Source of the DNA: Hyphomonas sp. CY54-11-8
GTDB taxonomy: Bacteria > Pseudomonadota > Alphaproteobacteria > Caulobacterales > Hyphomonadaceae
Reading direction: 5' to 3'
Length of the DNA stretch: 64,000 nt
Assembly: GCF_000682735.1 (NCBI RefSeq)
Contig: NZ_AWFD01000012.1
Span: 62,001 to 126,000, forward strand
Shown piece after piece: positions 33,656 to 44,691 of the stretch (position 1 is its first letter; each line of letters opens with the position of its first letter). The notes under the pieces were generated by a model that did no database searches, was not told the DNA's origin, and saw nothing but the letters and a program-made list of their open reading frames with translations. The translations under genes and the position numbers were made by a program.

Positions 33656-35227
33656 ATGCCCGATACACAGGTTCAAACGATGACCGGGGCCGAAGCGCTC
33701 GTTTCCACACTGGCGGACCACGGCGTCACTGCCTGTTTCGCCAATCCCGGCACGTCGGAGATGCATCTTGTTACCGCGCTCGACCATGAGCCGCGGATCA
33801 AGTCTGTCCTTTGCCTGTTCGAGGGCGTCGCGACCGGCGCAGCGGACGGTCACGCCCGTGTCACCGGCAATCCGGCCATGACGCTGCTGCACTTGGGTGC
33901 CGGCTACATGAATGGCGGGGCGAACATCCACAATGCAAAACGCGCCTGGACGCCGATGATCAACGTCATCGGCGATCATGCCGTCCCGCACCTGCGCTAT
34001 GACGCGCCGCTCACCTCCAACATCATGGGCCTCGCCGGGCCCAATTCGAACTGGATCAAATCTGCCGACAAGGTGGCCGATGCGGGGGAACTCGCCGCGG
34101 AGGCGTGGGAAGCGAGTTTCGGGCCGGTGCCGGGCCCGGTCAGCCTGCTGCTACCAGCCGATACAGCCTGGAACGAAGGCGGCAAGCCGGGCAAGACGCG
34201 CGCGCGCCCGTCTCTGCGCAAGCCGGATGCGGCCCGCATTGAAGACGCTGCCCGGAAACTGAAAGACGCAAGGAAGCCCGTGATCCTGATCAATGGCACG
34301 GCGCTGACGAAGGAAGGTCTGGCCCAGGGCGCCCGTCTGAAAGCGGCAGGCCTGCGTGTGATCTCCGACACTTTCTTCCCGCGTCAGGCGCGCGGCGCTG
34401 GCACCTTCATCCCTGACCGGATGCAGTATTTCGCTGAAGCAGCGATTGCCGACCTTGAAGACGCAGACCTGATGCTTGTTGCCGGGACGCAGGTACCGGT
34501 CGCCTTCTTCTCTTATCCAGGTAAACCCTCGGTGCTCGTTCCGGAAGGCTGCGAGCCTTACATCATCGGCGGTCCGGAAACCGACAGTGCCGCGATCCTT
34601 GGCGCGCTGGCAGATGCCATCGGCGCGAAGGAATCTGCTGAGTTCGCTGAACTCGACATTCCCGGCCAGCCGACAGGTGACCTGAATGCCATGACGGTCG
34701 GCATGGCGCTCGCGCGGCATATGCCGGAAGGCACATTCGTTTCCGATGATGGCGTGTCGAACGGCCTGCCTTGTTTCCTGATGACCCAGAAGGCGCAGCC
34801 GCACGACTGGATGATGCTGACCGGCGGCGCCATCGGGCAGGGCATGCCGCTCGCGCTCGGCGCTGCGGTTGCCGCGCCGGACCGGAAAGTGCTTTGCATC
34901 TCAGGCGATGGTGCTGGCATGTACACGAACCAGGCGCTGTGGAGCATGGCGCGGGAAGAGGCAAATGTGGTCAACGTCGTCTTCGTCAACCATTCCTACC
35001 GTATCCTGAATATCGAACTCGCCCGCACCGGCGCAGGCAATCCCGGTCCGACGGCCAAGTCCATGCTGGAACTTGGTGAGCCGGAAATCGACTGGGTCAA
35101 ACTGGCCGAGGCGCAGGGCGTCGAAGCGCAGGATGCCTTCACGGCAGAAGAGTTCGACACAGCCCTCGAACGTGCCTTCGCCGCCGACGGTCCGCAGCTG
35201 ATCGCAGCGCACGTTCCGGCGAGGTAA
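33656..35227 (+). CDS. Thiamine-diphosphate enzyme, acetolactate synthase large-subunit-like
   Basis: 523 residues with the ThDP-enzyme layout: a PYR domain with the catalytic Glu in LFEGVATGAADGHARV, a central domain, and a PP domain with SGDGAGMYTNQALWS. The family call is the acetolactate synthase/benzoylformate decarboxylase group; FANPGTSEMHLVTALD resembles proteins annotated as acetolactate synthase large subunit. No small subunit is adjacent, so it may be a decarboxylase or carboligase. GGAAGGAA precedes the ATG. It lies 55 bp after the feruloyl-CoA synthase gene, suggesting a joint catabolic role, for example on an aromatic side-chain product. Confidence 0.72.
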   Translation: MPDTQVQTMTGAEALVSTLADHGVTACFANPGTSEMHLVTALDHEPRIKSVLCLFEGVATGAADGHARVTGNPAMTLLHLGAGYMNGGANIHNAKRAWTPMINVIGDHAVPHLRYDAPLTSNIMGLAGPNSNWIKSADKVADAGELAAEAWEASFGPVPGPVSLLLPADTAWNEGGKPGKTRARPSLRKPDAARIEDAARKLKDARKPVILINGTALTKEGLAQGARLKAAGLRVISDTFFPRQARGAGTFIPDRMQYFAEAAIADLEDADLMLVAGTQVPVAFFSYPGKPSVLVPEGCEPYIIGGPETDSAAILGALADAIGAKESAEFAELDIPGQPTGDLNAMTVGMALARHMPEGTFVSDDGVSNGLPCFLMTQKAQPHDWMMLTGGAIGQGMPLALGAAVAAPDRKVLCISGDGAGMYTNQALWSMAREEANVVNVVFVNHSYRILNIELARTGAGNPGPTAKSMLELGEPEIDWVKLAEAQGVEAQDAFTAEEFDTALERAFAADGPQLIAAHVPAR

Positions 35228-35233
35228 GGCCGC

Positions 35234-37255
35234 TTATTCCTTCCCGCGTTCCAGGTCTTCCTGGATCCTGATTTCTTCCGGCTTGCCTGAGAGGCGAGAG
35301 CGGTAGACCTGCGTGTTCTCCAGGATGCGCTGGACATAGTTTCGCGTTTCGCTGAACGGGATGAACTCCACCCAATCTATCGGGTCCACTTGTCCCGTGC
35401 GCGGATCGCCATAGTCCGAGATCCATCTCGACGGGCGGGTCGGGCCGGCATTGTAGGCCGCTGCCGTCATGATGTAGCTGCCATTGAACCGGTTCAGTAG
35501 GTAATCGAGATGCTGGCCGCCCAGCGTCATGTTGTAGCCGGGGTCATCGGTGAGCCATGATTTGCGATAGGGCAGGCCGCTCATCCGCGCCTCGCGCGAG
35601 GCGGTGGATGGCATGAACTGCATCAGGCCCCGCGCACCGACATAGGAGATCGCGTTCGGGTTCATCTCGCTTTCCTGCCGCGACAGGGCGAGCATCAGCG
35701 ATCGTTCGACCTGTGGCTCCTTCAGCAGCGGATAGGAAACAACCGGGTAGGCGGCATCTGTTGCGACGATGCCCTTGGCGAGACCCGCCTTGGCCCCGCG
35801 AACGCCGATGTCTGGCACATGGTATTCGCTGGCGAGGTTCGAGAGCTGAATGTAGTCCGCTTCGGTCTCCAGCAGGTCATCCAGATGGTAGGCAAAGGTG
35901 CGGAACAGCTGCGTCTCGCCCGCTTCCCCCAGCAGGCGCAGAGCCTTCACCATCGGGCGGGCTTCGAACGCCGCGACCTCATCGTCAGTCGGCTTGGCAG
36001 CAGGCTCGAAAAAGATCTGCCGGTCGCCGACGCGTTCGGCGGCGAGCTGGCCATAGTAAGTGAATTTATGTGCCGCGGCGTCGAGATAGGCCAGTTGCGC
36101 CCGGGCCGTTTCGCCGAGGGCATCTTCTGCCCGGCCCGTCCAGTACTGACCGCGAGACAGGCTAATGGGCGTCGATACACCTTCCGACATCGTCTCGAAA
36201 TGTTGCAGCGCGCGTTCCGGCTCGCCCTTCAGGCGCAGGGCAATCCAGCCGGACACCCATTCGGCTTCCGCAAAGTCGCTACCTGATGTCATGCCGTGCG
36301 GCGATGCCAGCTGGTAGGCGCGGTTCCAGTTGCGATCCTTGAGATCGGTACGCAGCGCGATGGAACGCTCTTTCCAGAGTTTCGAACGGCCGGCGGCAGG
36401 AACATCCTTGCCGTCGATCTGGGTGAGCAGCGGAATGGCGCCTTCCTGGTTGCCATGGGTTCGGCGCCAGCGGGCCCGGTCATACAGCAGGCCGGGATTG
36501 TCCTTCAGGCTGTCCGGCACGGCGTTGACCAGCGCATCGACGTTGCGCCCACGGCTCGCCAGCGCGATGCGGGCGTCGACCAGTTTGCGATAGTCGGAGC
36601 TGAGCAGGGATTTCAGGTTCGAGGCTGCGGTCCGCTGGTTGGTCCAGAGCAGGAATTCAACGCGGGCCTGATGATCGGCCTGGGTCAACTGGCCACCGAA
36701 GCGGGCCAGCACCTGGCGCTCCAGCGCGCGGTCCATGGAATTGTTGTGCCAGGCGTCGCGGACAGCCTCGACGGCTTCGTCCATCATGCCGACTTCGCGC
36801 AGGGCATTGGCCAGCGCCACTTTGCCTTCGCCGGTACGAGGGCCGGATTTCTTCAGCCAGTCGATCCGTTCTGCCGCCGACAGGGTTGATAGCTCGATGA
36901 TTTCTTCGGCCCGGGCGCGCATATTTCCGGCCTTAGGCCAGTCATGCAGGCGGGTCAGGGCATCGTTGACCTCGTTGAAGCCCATGCCCGGAACACCCTC
37001 GCTGGCGCGTTTCCACATGATCAGGTCGCGCACGGCAGGATCGGTGGCCTGTGCCTGATAACGGGCGACTTCGTTCCACTGATACCGGCCCGCCGCGTCC
37101 AGCGCCTTGTGGAGGATCTCAGCGTTCCGCGAGTCGGTTGCCGTCGAGATGTAGGGACGATCAGGTTTCAGGCTGGGCGACTCCGGCAAACCGGCAGCTG
37201 CAGCACCGGAAACGGTTACGGCGGCAAACAGAGAAAGCGCGAAGGGTCGGATCAT
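35234..37255 (-). CDS. Soluble lytic murein transglycosylase (Slt-type)
   Basis: 673 residues with a signal peptide ([22 protein letters not shown]). The C-terminal SLT domain has the catalytic Glu in [14 protein letters not shown] and the [25 protein letters not shown] and [13 protein letters not shown] motifs. The N-terminal two-thirds is an alpha-helical superhelix as in Slt70, with the usual low conservation. Cleaves glycan strands to 1,6-anhydromuropeptides in the periplasm. Start is at 37255, since the longer upstream frame lacks a signal peptide. It is divergent from dapA (104-bp gap). Confidence 0.88.
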   Translation of the reverse strand: MIRPFALSLFAAVTVSGAAAAGLPESPSLKPDRPYISTATDSRNAEILHKALDAAGRYQWNEVARYQAQATDPAVRDLIMWKRASEGVPGMGFNEVNDALTRLHDWPKAGNMRARAEEIIELSTLSAAERIDWLKKSGPRTGEGKVALANALREVGMMDEAVEAVRDAWHNNSMDRALERQVLARFGGQLTQADHQARVEFLLWTNQRTAASNLKSLLSSDYRKLVDARIALASRGRNVDALVNAVPDSLKDNPGLLYDRARWRRTHGNQEGAIPLLTQIDGKDVPAAGRSKLWKERSIALRTDLKDRNWNRAYQLASPHGMTSGSDFAEAEWVSGWIALRLKGEPERALQHFETMSEGVSTPISLSRGQYWTGRAEDALGETARAQLAYLDAAAHKFTYYGQLAAERVGDRQIFFEPAAKPTDDEVAAFEARPMVKALRLLGEAGETQLFRTFAYHLDDLLETEADYIQLSNLASEYHVPDIGVRGAKAGLAKGIVATDAAYPVVSYPLLKEPQVERSLMLALSRQESEMNPNAISYVGARGLMQFMPSTASREARMSGLPYRKSWLTDDPGYNMTLGGQHLDYLLNRFNGSYIMTAAAYNAGPTRPSRWISDYGDPRTGQVDPIDWVEFIPFSETRNYVQRILENTQVYRSRLSGKPEEIRIQEDLERGKE

Positions 37256-37359
37256 GTGAGTTGTCACCGGGTGTTTATTTATTGGCCAAAGCGTGGGAAG
37301 GCAGAGGCGATTCATATATGGATCATTCCAAACAACACCTGAATCGCGGCAAGAATACG

Positions 37360-38241
37360 ATGTTTCATGGCTCAATCCCAGCGCTGGTCACTCCATTCAA
37401 GAACGGGGCCGTGGACAAGAAGGCGTTTGCTGAACTGGTGGAGCGCCAGATTGCCGGGGGCTCGGCGGGGCTGGTGCCTGTCGGCACGACCGGTGAAACC
37501 TCGACGCTCAGCACGGAAGAGCACAAGGCCGTCGTCTCGCTTTGTGTAGAGGTTGCTGCAGGCCGCGTGCCCGTGATTGCGGGGGCAGGCTCCAACTCCA
37601 CCGACGAAGCGATCGACTTTGTCGGCCACGCCAAGGCCGCCGGGGCGGACGCGGCGCTGGTTGTGTGCCCGTACTACAATAACCCAAATCAGGATGGACT
37701 GTACGCCCACTTCAAGGCGATCAACGATGCCGTCGCCATGCCTGTGATCCTCTATAACGTGCCAGGCCGGACTATAGTGGACTTGCAGCCGTCTACAGTG
37801 GCCCGACTCGCGCGTTTGCCGAACGTGGTTGGCATCAAGGATGCGACCGGTGACATGGAGCGCGTCTCGCAGCATGCGGCCCAGATCGGCGAAGGGGAAC
37901 AGTTCGTACAGCTTTCCGGCGACGACCCCTCTGCGCTCGGCCACCTGGCCATGGGTGGGGCGGGCTGCATCTCGGTGACCGCGAACGTCATGCCGGAGGC
38001 CTGTGCCGCCATGCACAAGGCGTTCAATGCCGGGGACTTCGAAACCGCCCAGACCATCGAACGCCGCCTCATCGCGCTGCACAAGTCGATGTTCTGTTCG
38101 CCTTCGCCGGGGCCGGCCAAATATGTGCTGCACCGCCTTGGCCTGTGTGAGCCGGACGTACGCCTGCCGCTGACCCCGCCGGACGCCGCCGCGCGCGAGC
38201 AGATCGATGCGGCCATGGCGCTTGCCGGGCTTCATGCCTAA
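37360..38241 (+). CDS. dapA: 4-hydroxy-tetrahydrodipicolinate synthase
   Basis: Condenses pyruvate with aspartate semialdehyde in lysine and meso-diaminopimelate synthesis. 293 residues with a standard start ([15 protein letters not shown]), [10 protein letters not shown], the proton-relay Tyr in [19 protein letters not shown], and the Schiff-base Lys in [10 protein letters not shown]. The usual YYNKP is YYNNP here. An in-frame ATG at 37318 would add 14 residues that the family does not have. smpB starts 9 bp downstream. Confidence 0.95.
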   Translation: MFHGSIPALVTPFKNGAVDKKAFAELVERQIAGGSAGLVPVGTTGETSTLSTEEHKAVVSLCVEVAAGRVPVIAGAGSNSTDEAIDFVGHAKAAGADAALVVCPYYNNPNQDGLYAHFKAINDAVAMPVILYNVPGRTIVDLQPSTVARLARLPNVVGIKDATGDMERVSQHAAQIGEGEQFVQLSGDDPSALGHLAMGGAGCISVTANVMPEACAAMHKAFNAGDFETAQTIERRLIALHKSMFCSPSPGPAKYVLHRLGLCEPDVRLPLTPPDAAAREQIDAAMALAGLHA

Positions 38242-38250
38242 ATAGGGCCC

Positions 38251-38730
38251 ATGTCTAAGAATACTCAAACCAAGGGCCGCTCCGACGGGATGATCGCGGA
38301 GAACCGCCGGTCCCGCCGCGACTATGAAGTGGAAGACACGCTCGAAGCCGGCATCGTGCTGACCGGCTCCGAGGTGAAATCCCTGCGCGAAGGCAAGGCC
38401 AACATTGCCGAGGCTTATGTCAGCCCCGAACAGGGCGAGCTGTGGCTGATCAATTGCGAGATCCAGACCTACAAGGGCGCCAACCGGTTCAACCACGAGC
38501 CGCGCCGCAAGCGGAAACTGCTCGTCTCGCGCCGGGAACTGTCGAAGCTTTCGCAGGAAGTTGAGCGGGCCGGGCGGACCATCGTGCCGCTGAAATTCTA
38601 TTTCAACGACCGCGGCATCGCGAAACTGCTGATCGGTACCGCAACCGGCCGCAAGAATTACGACAAACGGAACGTCGAAGCGAAACGCGACTGGGCAAGG
38701 CAGAAAGCGCGGATCCTGAAAGAGGGGTAA
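38251..38730 (+). CDS. smpB: SsrA-binding protein SmpB
   Basis: 159 residues. Binds tmRNA and brings it to stalled ribosomes for trans-translation. The OB-fold blocks are plain: [40 protein letters not shown] in pieces, then [24 protein letters not shown] and [15 protein letters not shown]. The C-terminal basic tail ([14 protein letters not shown]) that enters the mRNA channel is present. It lies 9 bp after dapA. No tmRNA gene (ssrA) was recognised in this window. Confidence 0.96.
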   Translation: MSKNTQTKGRSDGMIAENRRSRRDYEVEDTLEAGIVLTGSEVKSLREGKANIAEAYVSPEQGELWLINCEIQTYKGANRFNHEPRRKRKLLVSRRELSKLSQEVERAGRTIVPLKFYFNDRGIAKLLIGTATGRKNYDKRNVEAKRDWARQKARILKEG

Positions 38731-38734
38731 CGGC

Positions 38735-39391
38735 CTAGCCGATCGCCTCGCGCGCCATTGCGAACACATCCTCGAACATTTCCGCCGTCAGCCGTCCGGT
38801 GTTCGTGTTGTAGCGGGAGCAGTGATAGCTGGAGACCAGCAAATAGCCCCGTCCGCCGACAGTCACTTCATACCTTGTTCCGTGTCCAAACGGATGGTCC
38901 TTGAGCTTCAGACCGAGCGCGCGCACCGTCGAGTCGTGCGAAATCTTCCCGAGGCAGAGCATGACTTTCAGCTTCGGCAGCGCCTCAATCCGGGAAAGCA
39001 GGAAAGGCCGGCAGGCATTGATTTCCGCCCCCACGGGCTTGTTTTCCGGCGGCACGCAGCGCACCGCGTTTGTGATCATCGCGCCGGTGAGGGCGAGACC
39101 GTCTTCCGGATCAGCAGCATAGGTGCCTTTGGAGAAGCCGAATTTGTCGATGGTCGCGTAGAGCAGGTCGCCTGCCCAATCGCCCGTGAATGGCCGCCCC
39201 GTCCGATTCGCCCCGGTCACTCCCGGCGCGAGACCGATGACCAGCAACTCCGCCTTTTCGTCGCCGAAGCTCGGCACGGCGCCATTGAACCAGTCCGGCT
39301 CCTTCACGGCGACAGCTTCACGGTACTCCACAAGGCGCGGGCACAGCGCACAATCCTTCGGGGCTTCGGGCGGGTAGGGCGTCTGTTTCAT
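38735..39391 (-). CDS. Uracil-DNA glycosylase, family 4/5 type
   Basis: 218 residues. Iron-sulfur uracil-DNA glycosylase: Cys in [12 protein letters not shown] and in [21 protein letters not shown] can bind a 4Fe-4S cluster. The water-activating motif reads [19 protein letters not shown], typical of family 5, and the second motif is [15 protein letters not shown]. The usual SxHP is HC. I start at the ATG at 39391; a GTG at 39418 adds nine residues. It faces smpB (4-bp gap). Confidence 0.87.
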   Translation of the reverse strand: MKQTPYPPEAPKDCALCPRLVEYREAVAVKEPDWFNGAVPSFGDEKAELLVIGLAPGVTGANRTGRPFTGDWAGDLLYATIDKFGFSKGTYAADPEDGLALTGAMITNAVRCVPPENKPVGAEINACRPFLLSRIEALPKLKVMLCLGKISHDSTVRALGLKLKDHPFGHGTRYEVTVGGRGYLLVSSYHCSRYNTNTGRLTAEMFEDVFAMAREAIG

Positions 39392-39462
39392 CCAGCCTAT
39401 CTGGCCTGATTCGCGCACCCGCCCACTTGCCCCGACTCACGGGGCCCGCCACAACAAGAGCC

Positions 39463-41295
39463 ATGTCTCCCACTCCCACTCTCGACGATGCCCGTGACCT
39501 GCTGAAACGGGTTTATGGCTATGAGGCGTTCCGGGGCCTGCAGGAGGATGTGATCTCCGATGCGCTGGCCGGGCGCGACGCGCTGGCCGTGCTGCCGACC
39601 GGCGGCGGCAAGTCGCTCTGCTACCAGATCCCGGCGTTGCTGCGCCCTGGCGTCGGCCTTGTCGTCTCGCCGCTGATCGCGCTGATGGCCGATCAGGTAG
39701 ACGCGCTGAAACAGGCGGGCGTGCGGGCCGAGCGGCTCGACAGCTCGATGGACTTCACCGCACGCGCCGATGCGCTGGATGCGGCCCAGCGCGGCGAGAT
39801 GGACCTGCTCTATGTTTCGCCCGAAGCGCTCGGCACCGGCCTCGCCGACCGGCTGGCGAAGATGGACATCTCCATCATTGCGGTGGATGAGACGCATTGC
39901 GTCAGCCAGTGGGGGCATGACTTTCGGCCGGACTATCGAGCCCTTGGCCGGCTGAAGGATTTGTTCCCCGGCGTGCCGCGCCTTGCGGTTACCGCGACGG
40001 CCGATGCGCGGACGCGGGATGACATCCTTGCCCAGCTGAACCTGACGAAACCCTCCGTCCACGTTGCAAGTTTTGATCGGCCGAATCTTGCCCTTGCCGC
40101 GGAGCCTAAAGAAGGCAATCGCACGCAGCGGGTGGTTTCGCTGGTGAAGGCGCGGCCGGGCCTCTCCGGCATCGTCTACTGCGCCACGCGCAATGCCACC
40201 GAAGATCTGGCCGAGGCGCTGGAGAAAGCGGGCATTCCGGCGCTCGCCTATCATGCCGGGCTTGAGGCGAATGTGCGGGCCGAGCGCCAGCGGCGGTTCC
40301 TGCTGGAAGACGGCCTCACCATGTGTGCCACGGTCGCGTTCGGCATGGGTGTCGACAAGCCGGATGTGCGTTTTGTGATCCATGCCGATCCACCGAAGAC
40401 GATGGAAGCCTATTGGCAGGAAGTTGGCCGGGCAGGGCGCGATGGCGAGCCTGCGGAGGGTATTGCCCTCTACGGCCCGGCGGACATGCGCCGGTCGCTC
40501 AGCTGGACCTATGACGGCGACGCGCCGGACGAGGTGAAGCGGGTGCAGATTACCAAGACACGCCAGCTGTTCGCTTTCTTCGATGGCGATGAATGCCGCC
40601 GCCTGGCCGTGCGCCGCTATTTCGGGGAGGAGACGTCCGAAACGTGCGGGACGTGTGACATCTGCCGGGGCGAGGGCGGGGAAAGTCATGACGCGACCCG
40701 CTGGGCGCAGATGGCCGTGTCCGCCGTGCTGCGCTGCGGCCAACGCGTGGGGCGCGGGCGCCTGATCCAGCACCTGCTGGGGCAGGCGAAGGATGCCCTC
40801 GATGAGGAGCTCTCGGCGCAGTCCACCTTCGGTATCGGGGCGGAGCTGCCGAAGCAGGGCTGGAACCGGATATTCGATGCGCTGCTCTATGATGGCATGT
40901 TGGCCGAAGGCGGCGATGCGATGCGCCCCATCGTCATGGTGCCGGATGGCGACGCGGCCCGGGCCTTGTTCAAGGGTGAGCGGACGCTGTTCCTGCGGGC
41001 CGATCCTGTTGCCGCACGCCGCCGCAAGACGGGCCGGGTGGCTCGTGCTGGGGTGCAGGATAACCTTTCAGAGCGCGATCAGGTCCTGTTCGATGCCCTG
41101 CGCCTCTGGCGCACTGAAACAGCCAAGGCGCGCGGCGTGCCGCCCTACGTCATTTTCCACGACCGTACCCTCGCCGAAATCGCCCGCGAGCGCCCCGCGG
41201 ACGCTGGAGCGCTGCGCGACATAAGCGGCGTCGGCGAGAAAAAAGCCCAGCGCTACGCCGAGGATGTCGCGAGAATCGTCGCGGAAGCGGCCTAG
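39463..41295 (+). CDS. recQ: ATP-dependent DNA helicase RecQ
   Basis: 610 residues; 3'-5' helicase in recombination and fork repair. Motif I is [15 protein letters not shown], motif II reads [18 protein letters not shown] (DETH rather than the usual DEAH), and motif VI is [10 protein letters not shown]. The zinc-binding region has CGTCDICRG, followed by the winged-helix RQC domain and a C-terminal HRDC domain ([42 protein letters not shown]). Start at 39463, 71 bp from the divergent uracil-DNA glycosylase start. Its stop shares two bases with the convergent gene's stop. Confidence 0.95.
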   Translation: MSPTPTLDDARDLLKRVYGYEAFRGLQEDVISDALAGRDALAVLPTGGGKSLCYQIPALLRPGVGLVVSPLIALMADQVDALKQAGVRAERLDSSMDFTARADALDAAQRGEMDLLYVSPEALGTGLADRLAKMDISIIAVDETHCVSQWGHDFRPDYRALGRLKDLFPGVPRLAVTATADARTRDDILAQLNLTKPSVHVASFDRPNLALAAEPKEGNRTQRVVSLVKARPGLSGIVYCATRNATEDLAEALEKAGIPALAYHAGLEANVRAERQRRFLLEDGLTMCATVAFGMGVDKPDVRFVIHADPPKTMEAYWQEVGRAGRDGEPAEGIALYGPADMRRSLSWTYDGDAPDEVKRVQITKTRQLFAFFDGDECRRLAVRRYFGEETSETCGTCDICRGEGGESHDATRWAQMAVSAVLRCGQRVGRGRLIQHLLGQAKDALDEELSAQSTFGIGAELPKQGWNRIFDALLYDGMLAEGGDAMRPIVMVPDGDAARALFKGERTLFLRADPVAARRRKTGRVARAGVQDNLSERDQVLFDALRLWRTETAKARGVPPYVIFHDRTLAEIARERPADAGALRDISGVGEKKAQRYAEDVARIVAEAA

Positions 41296-42092
41296 TCGAG
41301 TTGGGCTTCCTTTGCCGGGGCGACGCAGAGCGTCAGGCCGCCAAGTCGCAGGATCAGCGCATAAAGGAAATAGCCCGCGCCGACATATTCCATGCATTCC
41401 TGCGCGGTGGTCAGCGTCGCTTGGCGGAGCGAAATATCGGCCAGTTTCTCACCGCCGGCCAGTAATTCGGGATCTGCCGCGCTGAAATTGGTGCTTTCAA
41501 GGATCTCGATGCCCAGTGCTCCCGAAACGAAGATTGAGCCCGCAACAACAAAGCGGATCTGCGAGGACCGTTCGATTTTCAGGAACCATGGCAGCAGCAC
41601 AGCCGCTGCGATGACAAGCGCAACACTGTAAGGGATCATCCAGGCATATTCTGGCACCCATTCGGCCTGCAGCAGCTGTGAGGTCGGGCCACTGGTCATT
41701 TCGTGCAGGCCGATATTCTCGTCGAAACCGAGGAAGACGAAAATAGCGCAGAGGATCCACCAGCCTGGTACTTGTTCCAGGCTGCCAGGACGGAAATGAG
41801 CATTCACGGCCAATAAGGCACCGCAAGCCAACAGCTCAATCGTGGCGACAAGTGTGGGGAAGTTCATCTCTTTGTTCACATTGAACTTTTCCGCCAGGCC
41901 CCAAAGATAGTCCCGTCCAAAGCCGAAATTCATGACCAGCACGAACACGTGTGCCGATAGCAGCACGCCGCCTATCAGGAACAGGCCGCGCCCAACATGG
42001 CGTGGGCTGATGTGCAGCTCGGTTGCTGCATGTGCCGCGGATTGCGGAGAGAAATAACGGGTCTGCGAAGTCGTGGCTGAAAGTGTGGTCAT
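41292..42092 (-). CDS. Uncharacterised polytopic membrane protein
   Basis: 266 residues with about six hydrophobic segments (near 37-57, 80-98, 108-124, 150-172, 181-203 and 233-255). An acid/His motif, [12 protein letters not shown], follows the third segment, and a second acidic motif, [10 protein letters not shown], precedes the last one. Similar DE-x4-HE/E-x2-E patterns occur in a widespread uncharacterised membrane family. The start at 42092 is chosen because the long upstream frame looks like non-coding shadow; no good ribosome-binding site is visible. It converges on recQ with a 4-bp overlap. Confidence 0.65.
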   Translation of the reverse strand: MTTLSATTSQTRYFSPQSAAHAATELHISPRHVGRGLFLIGGVLLSAHVFVLVMNFGFGRDYLWGLAEKFNVNKEMNFPTLVATIELLACGALLAVNAHFRPGSLEQVPGWWILCAIFVFLGFDENIGLHEMTSGPTSQLLQAEWVPEYAWMIPYSVALVIAAAVLLPWFLKIERSSQIRFVVAGSIFVSGALGIEILESTNFSAADPELLAGGEKLADISLRQATLTTAQECMEYVGAGYFLYALILRLGGLTLCVAPAKEAQLD

Positions 42093-42311
42093 GAAATAAG
42101 TTCGGTTCCAGTGTCCAAGTCTGTGGGCCAAAGCAAAAAAAGTGCCTGATTTGATACGATAGTCGGTCTTATTTCTGGACATCGGTTCCAGCTGCACACC
42201 CTTGGCATGCTTTGCAATTCTTCCCCAAGGTTCCCGCATCCCCGCCCTTGACCCGGGCCGCGTGGCACCGCACCTATGACTTCGTAAGAATCCCCGCGAA
42301 CCGGAGACATC

Positions 42312-42920
42312 ATGGACTATTCTGCCCGCGAGCCGCGCCTCGACGACGAGAATGACGAGAAAAAGGCTTCCGAGCCGAATGCTTTCCTTGAGGAAGCTCT
42401 GTTCAAGGCCCGCACGATCTTGCTGACCGGCGGAATCGACTTCCTGCAGGCCCGCCGCGTGTGCGAGCGTTTGCTGGCGCTGTCGTCCGAGAATGACAAG
42501 CCGATCCTGCTGGTCCTGTCCTCGCCGGGCGGCCATGTCGAATCCGGCGACATGATCCACGACATGATCAAATTCGTGCCGGCGCCGGTGAAAATCCTGG
42601 GCACCGGCTGGTGCGCCTCGGCTGGCGCGCTGATCTATGCCGCGGCGAAGAAGGAAAACCGGTACGCCCTGCCGAACACCCGCTTCCTGCTTCATGAACC
42701 GCGCGGCGGCGTCGGCGGCCAGGCAACGGACGTGGAAATCCAGGCCCGCGAAATCATCAAGATGCGCGAGCGCCTGAACCGCATTTTCGCTGAAGCCACT
42801 GGCAAGTCCTACGAGAAGATCAAGGAAGACACCGACCGCGACTTCTGGATGAGCGCCAAGGAAGCCGTCGAATATGGTCTCGTCCACAAGATCGTGAGCC
42901 ATCACAGCGAGATTGTCTGA
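42312..42920 (+). CDS. ClpP-family serine protease
   Basis: 202 residues with the ClpP fold and an intact triad: Ser103 in GWCASAGALIYA, His128 in FLLHEPRGG, and an Asp in the DTDRDFWM segment. The surrounding blocks (LLVLSSPGGHVESGDMIHDMI, EYGLVHKIVS) are typical. It is a divergent ClpP2-like member, since the usual G-M-A-A-S is G-W-C-A-S, and the N-terminus has an extra charged stretch. No clpX or tig is adjacent. CGGAGA precedes the ATG. The 219-bp gap upstream may hold its promoter. Confidence 0.85.
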   Translation: MDYSAREPRLDDENDEKKASEPNAFLEEALFKARTILLTGGIDFLQARRVCERLLALSSENDKPILLVLSSPGGHVESGDMIHDMIKFVPAPVKILGTGWCASAGALIYAAAKKENRYALPNTRFLLHEPRGGVGGQATDVEIQAREIIKMRERLNRIFAEATGKSYEKIKEDTDRDFWMSAKEAVEYGLVHKIVSHHSEIV

Positions 42921-43028
42921 GCCTGTCAGAGCAGGGGCGGTTAACGCGCTGGTAACCAAAAGTTAGCGGCCTCTCAACAATTCCGGGCGATTGTTTCTCT
43001 TCTGTTTGACTGAAGAGAGACGGCCCGG

Positions 43029-44657
43029 ATGCTCGCGCGCGTCGAAGACATTTCTTTGCCGATCCCGCCGGTTGCTGCGGATACCAATTGTGCCGCGGCG
43101 CTGAGCCTCTTCCTGTCCGATACGTCCCTGTTTGCCCTGCCGCTGCGGGACGAAGATAGCGCCTATTCCCTCGTGACGCGCGGTGCTGTGACTGAAGCCA
43201 TGGTCGGCCCTGAAGGGCGCATGGTCTGGGCGTCCCAGCCGGTGTCGATGCTGGCAACCGGGTCTCCGTTCATCGTCGAAGCAAATACGCCCGCTGGTCT
43301 CGCTGCCGGGACGGCGGCCACGAAAAATCCGGCCGCCCTTTGCGAGGGCCTGATCGTCATGCGGGAAGGCGTCTATCTCGGCCTTGTCAGCCCGGCGGCC
43401 CTGAGCGCGACAATCGCGAAGGAAAATGCCATGCGTGCCCGTACGCTGGGCCAAGCGGCCCGGCGGATGGAGGCCGCCAGGGCGAAACTGAATTCCGCTG
43501 CTCGTGAGAAGGCCGATTTCCTCGCTTTCCTGGGGCATGAAATCCGCACGCCGCTGACCGGCATTCTGGGCGTCGCAGACCTGCTGCAGGACAGTGTGTC
43601 CGGCGGTGAGCCGAAGCGTCTGGCGCGGACCATCTCCGAAAGCGGCCACCACCTTGAGCGCCTGCTGAACGATCTGCTGGACCTGTCGCGTCTCGAAGCC
43701 GGCAAGATGCCATTGCGCGCCGCGCCTTTCGATCTGGATGAGTTTGCCTCCGAGGCCCGCGATGTCTGGCAGCCGCGCACCGAAGGCAAGCGGGTCGCCC
43801 TGCGCATCCATGTCGAAGACGGGACGCCGAGGATCGAGGCCGACGCCCTGCGCCTGCGCCAGATCCTGTTCAACCTGCTCAGCAATGCGCTGAAATTTAC
43901 AGAGCACGGCCATGTCGATGTATCGCTCGCGACATGGCGCGATGAGTCTTCGCTCCGTTTACGGATGAGCGTGTCGGATACCGGCTGCGGTATCTCGGAC
44001 GAAGACAAGGCGCGCCTGTTTGAGGCCTTCGAACAGGCGAGCGCCACAACCGTGCATACGCATGGCGGATCCGGGCTTGGCCTCGCGATCGCGAAATCTC
44101 TGGCGAAAGCCATGGGCGGCGAGATCACGCTGGCCGACAATCCTGACGGTGGCAGCGTGTTCATGGTGGACATCCCAGTCCGCAAAGCCGGACCTCGCCT
44201 CGTTGCCAGCCCCGCGCCGGAGAAAACAATCCGGCCTCAGATGGGTAAATTCGATCTTGGCCGGATCCTGGTGATCGAGGATCACGCGGCCAGCGCTCTT
44301 GTGATCACCGAAGCGCTGCGCGCAGCCGGTTGGGAAGTTGATCATGCTCCCAATGCTTCGGCGGCCCGGGAATATGTGTTCGATGTCGGATATCAGGCGA
44401 TCCTGACCGACATTCACCTGCCGGATGAAAGCGGGGACATGATCCTGCGTACCTTGCGCATGACACCGGGGCCGAACTCGGAAATCCCGGTATTGGCCGT
44501 GACGGCGGACCTGACCGATGCCCGCCGTATGGCTTGCAAGGCAGCCGGCTTCATCGCCATGATCGAAAAGCCGATCCGTCCCCGTGCGCTTGTCGCAACG
44601 CTGGCTGACATCCTGATGATGGGCGATAGCCCCGATGCCTGGGCAAGGGTCGGCTAA
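43029..44657 (+). CDS. Soluble hybrid sensor histidine kinase
   Basis: 542 residues without a membrane segment. Residues about 10-130 look like a pair of CBS-like input modules (SLVTRGAVTEAMVGPEGRMVW, GLIVMREGVYLGLVSPAAL). Then comes a short coiled coil, an HisKA domain with His170 in FLGHEIRTPLTG, an HATPase domain (N box ILFNLLSNALKFT, G1 DTGCGI, G2 GGSGLGLAIAK), and a receiver with phospho-acceptor Asp461 in LTDIHLPD and Lys in EKPIRP. It probably feeds a phosphorelay, since a His-containing phosphotransfer partner is not in the window. The CBS assignment is weak. Confidence 0.85.
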   Translation: MLARVEDISLPIPPVAADTNCAAALSLFLSDTSLFALPLRDEDSAYSLVTRGAVTEAMVGPEGRMVWASQPVSMLATGSPFIVEANTPAGLAAGTAATKNPAALCEGLIVMREGVYLGLVSPAALSATIAKENAMRARTLGQAARRMEAARAKLNSAAREKADFLAFLGHEIRTPLTGILGVADLLQDSVSGGEPKRLARTISESGHHLERLLNDLLDLSRLEAGKMPLRAAPFDLDEFASEARDVWQPRTEGKRVALRIHVEDGTPRIEADALRLRQILFNLLSNALKFTEHGHVDVSLATWRDESSLRLRMSVSDTGCGISDEDKARLFEAFEQASATTVHTHGGSGLGLAIAKSLAKAMGGEITLADNPDGGSVFMVDIPVRKAGPRLVASPAPEKTIRPQMGKFDLGRILVIEDHAASALVITEALRAAGWEVDHAPNASAAREYVFDVGYQAILTDIHLPDESGDMILRTLRMTPGPNSEIPVLAVTADLTDARRMACKAAGFIAMIEKPIRPRALVATLADILMMGDSPDAWARVG

Positions 44658-44691
44658 GCAGCGCGTTCCCCCTATGTGTTTCTCGCTTCAC

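Noticed and set aside
41292-42959. Long minus-strand frame of 555 codons covering the membrane protein and the ClpP gene
   Set aside because: The upstream half is antisense to a well-supported ClpP-family gene; only the part from 42092 reads as a membrane protein.
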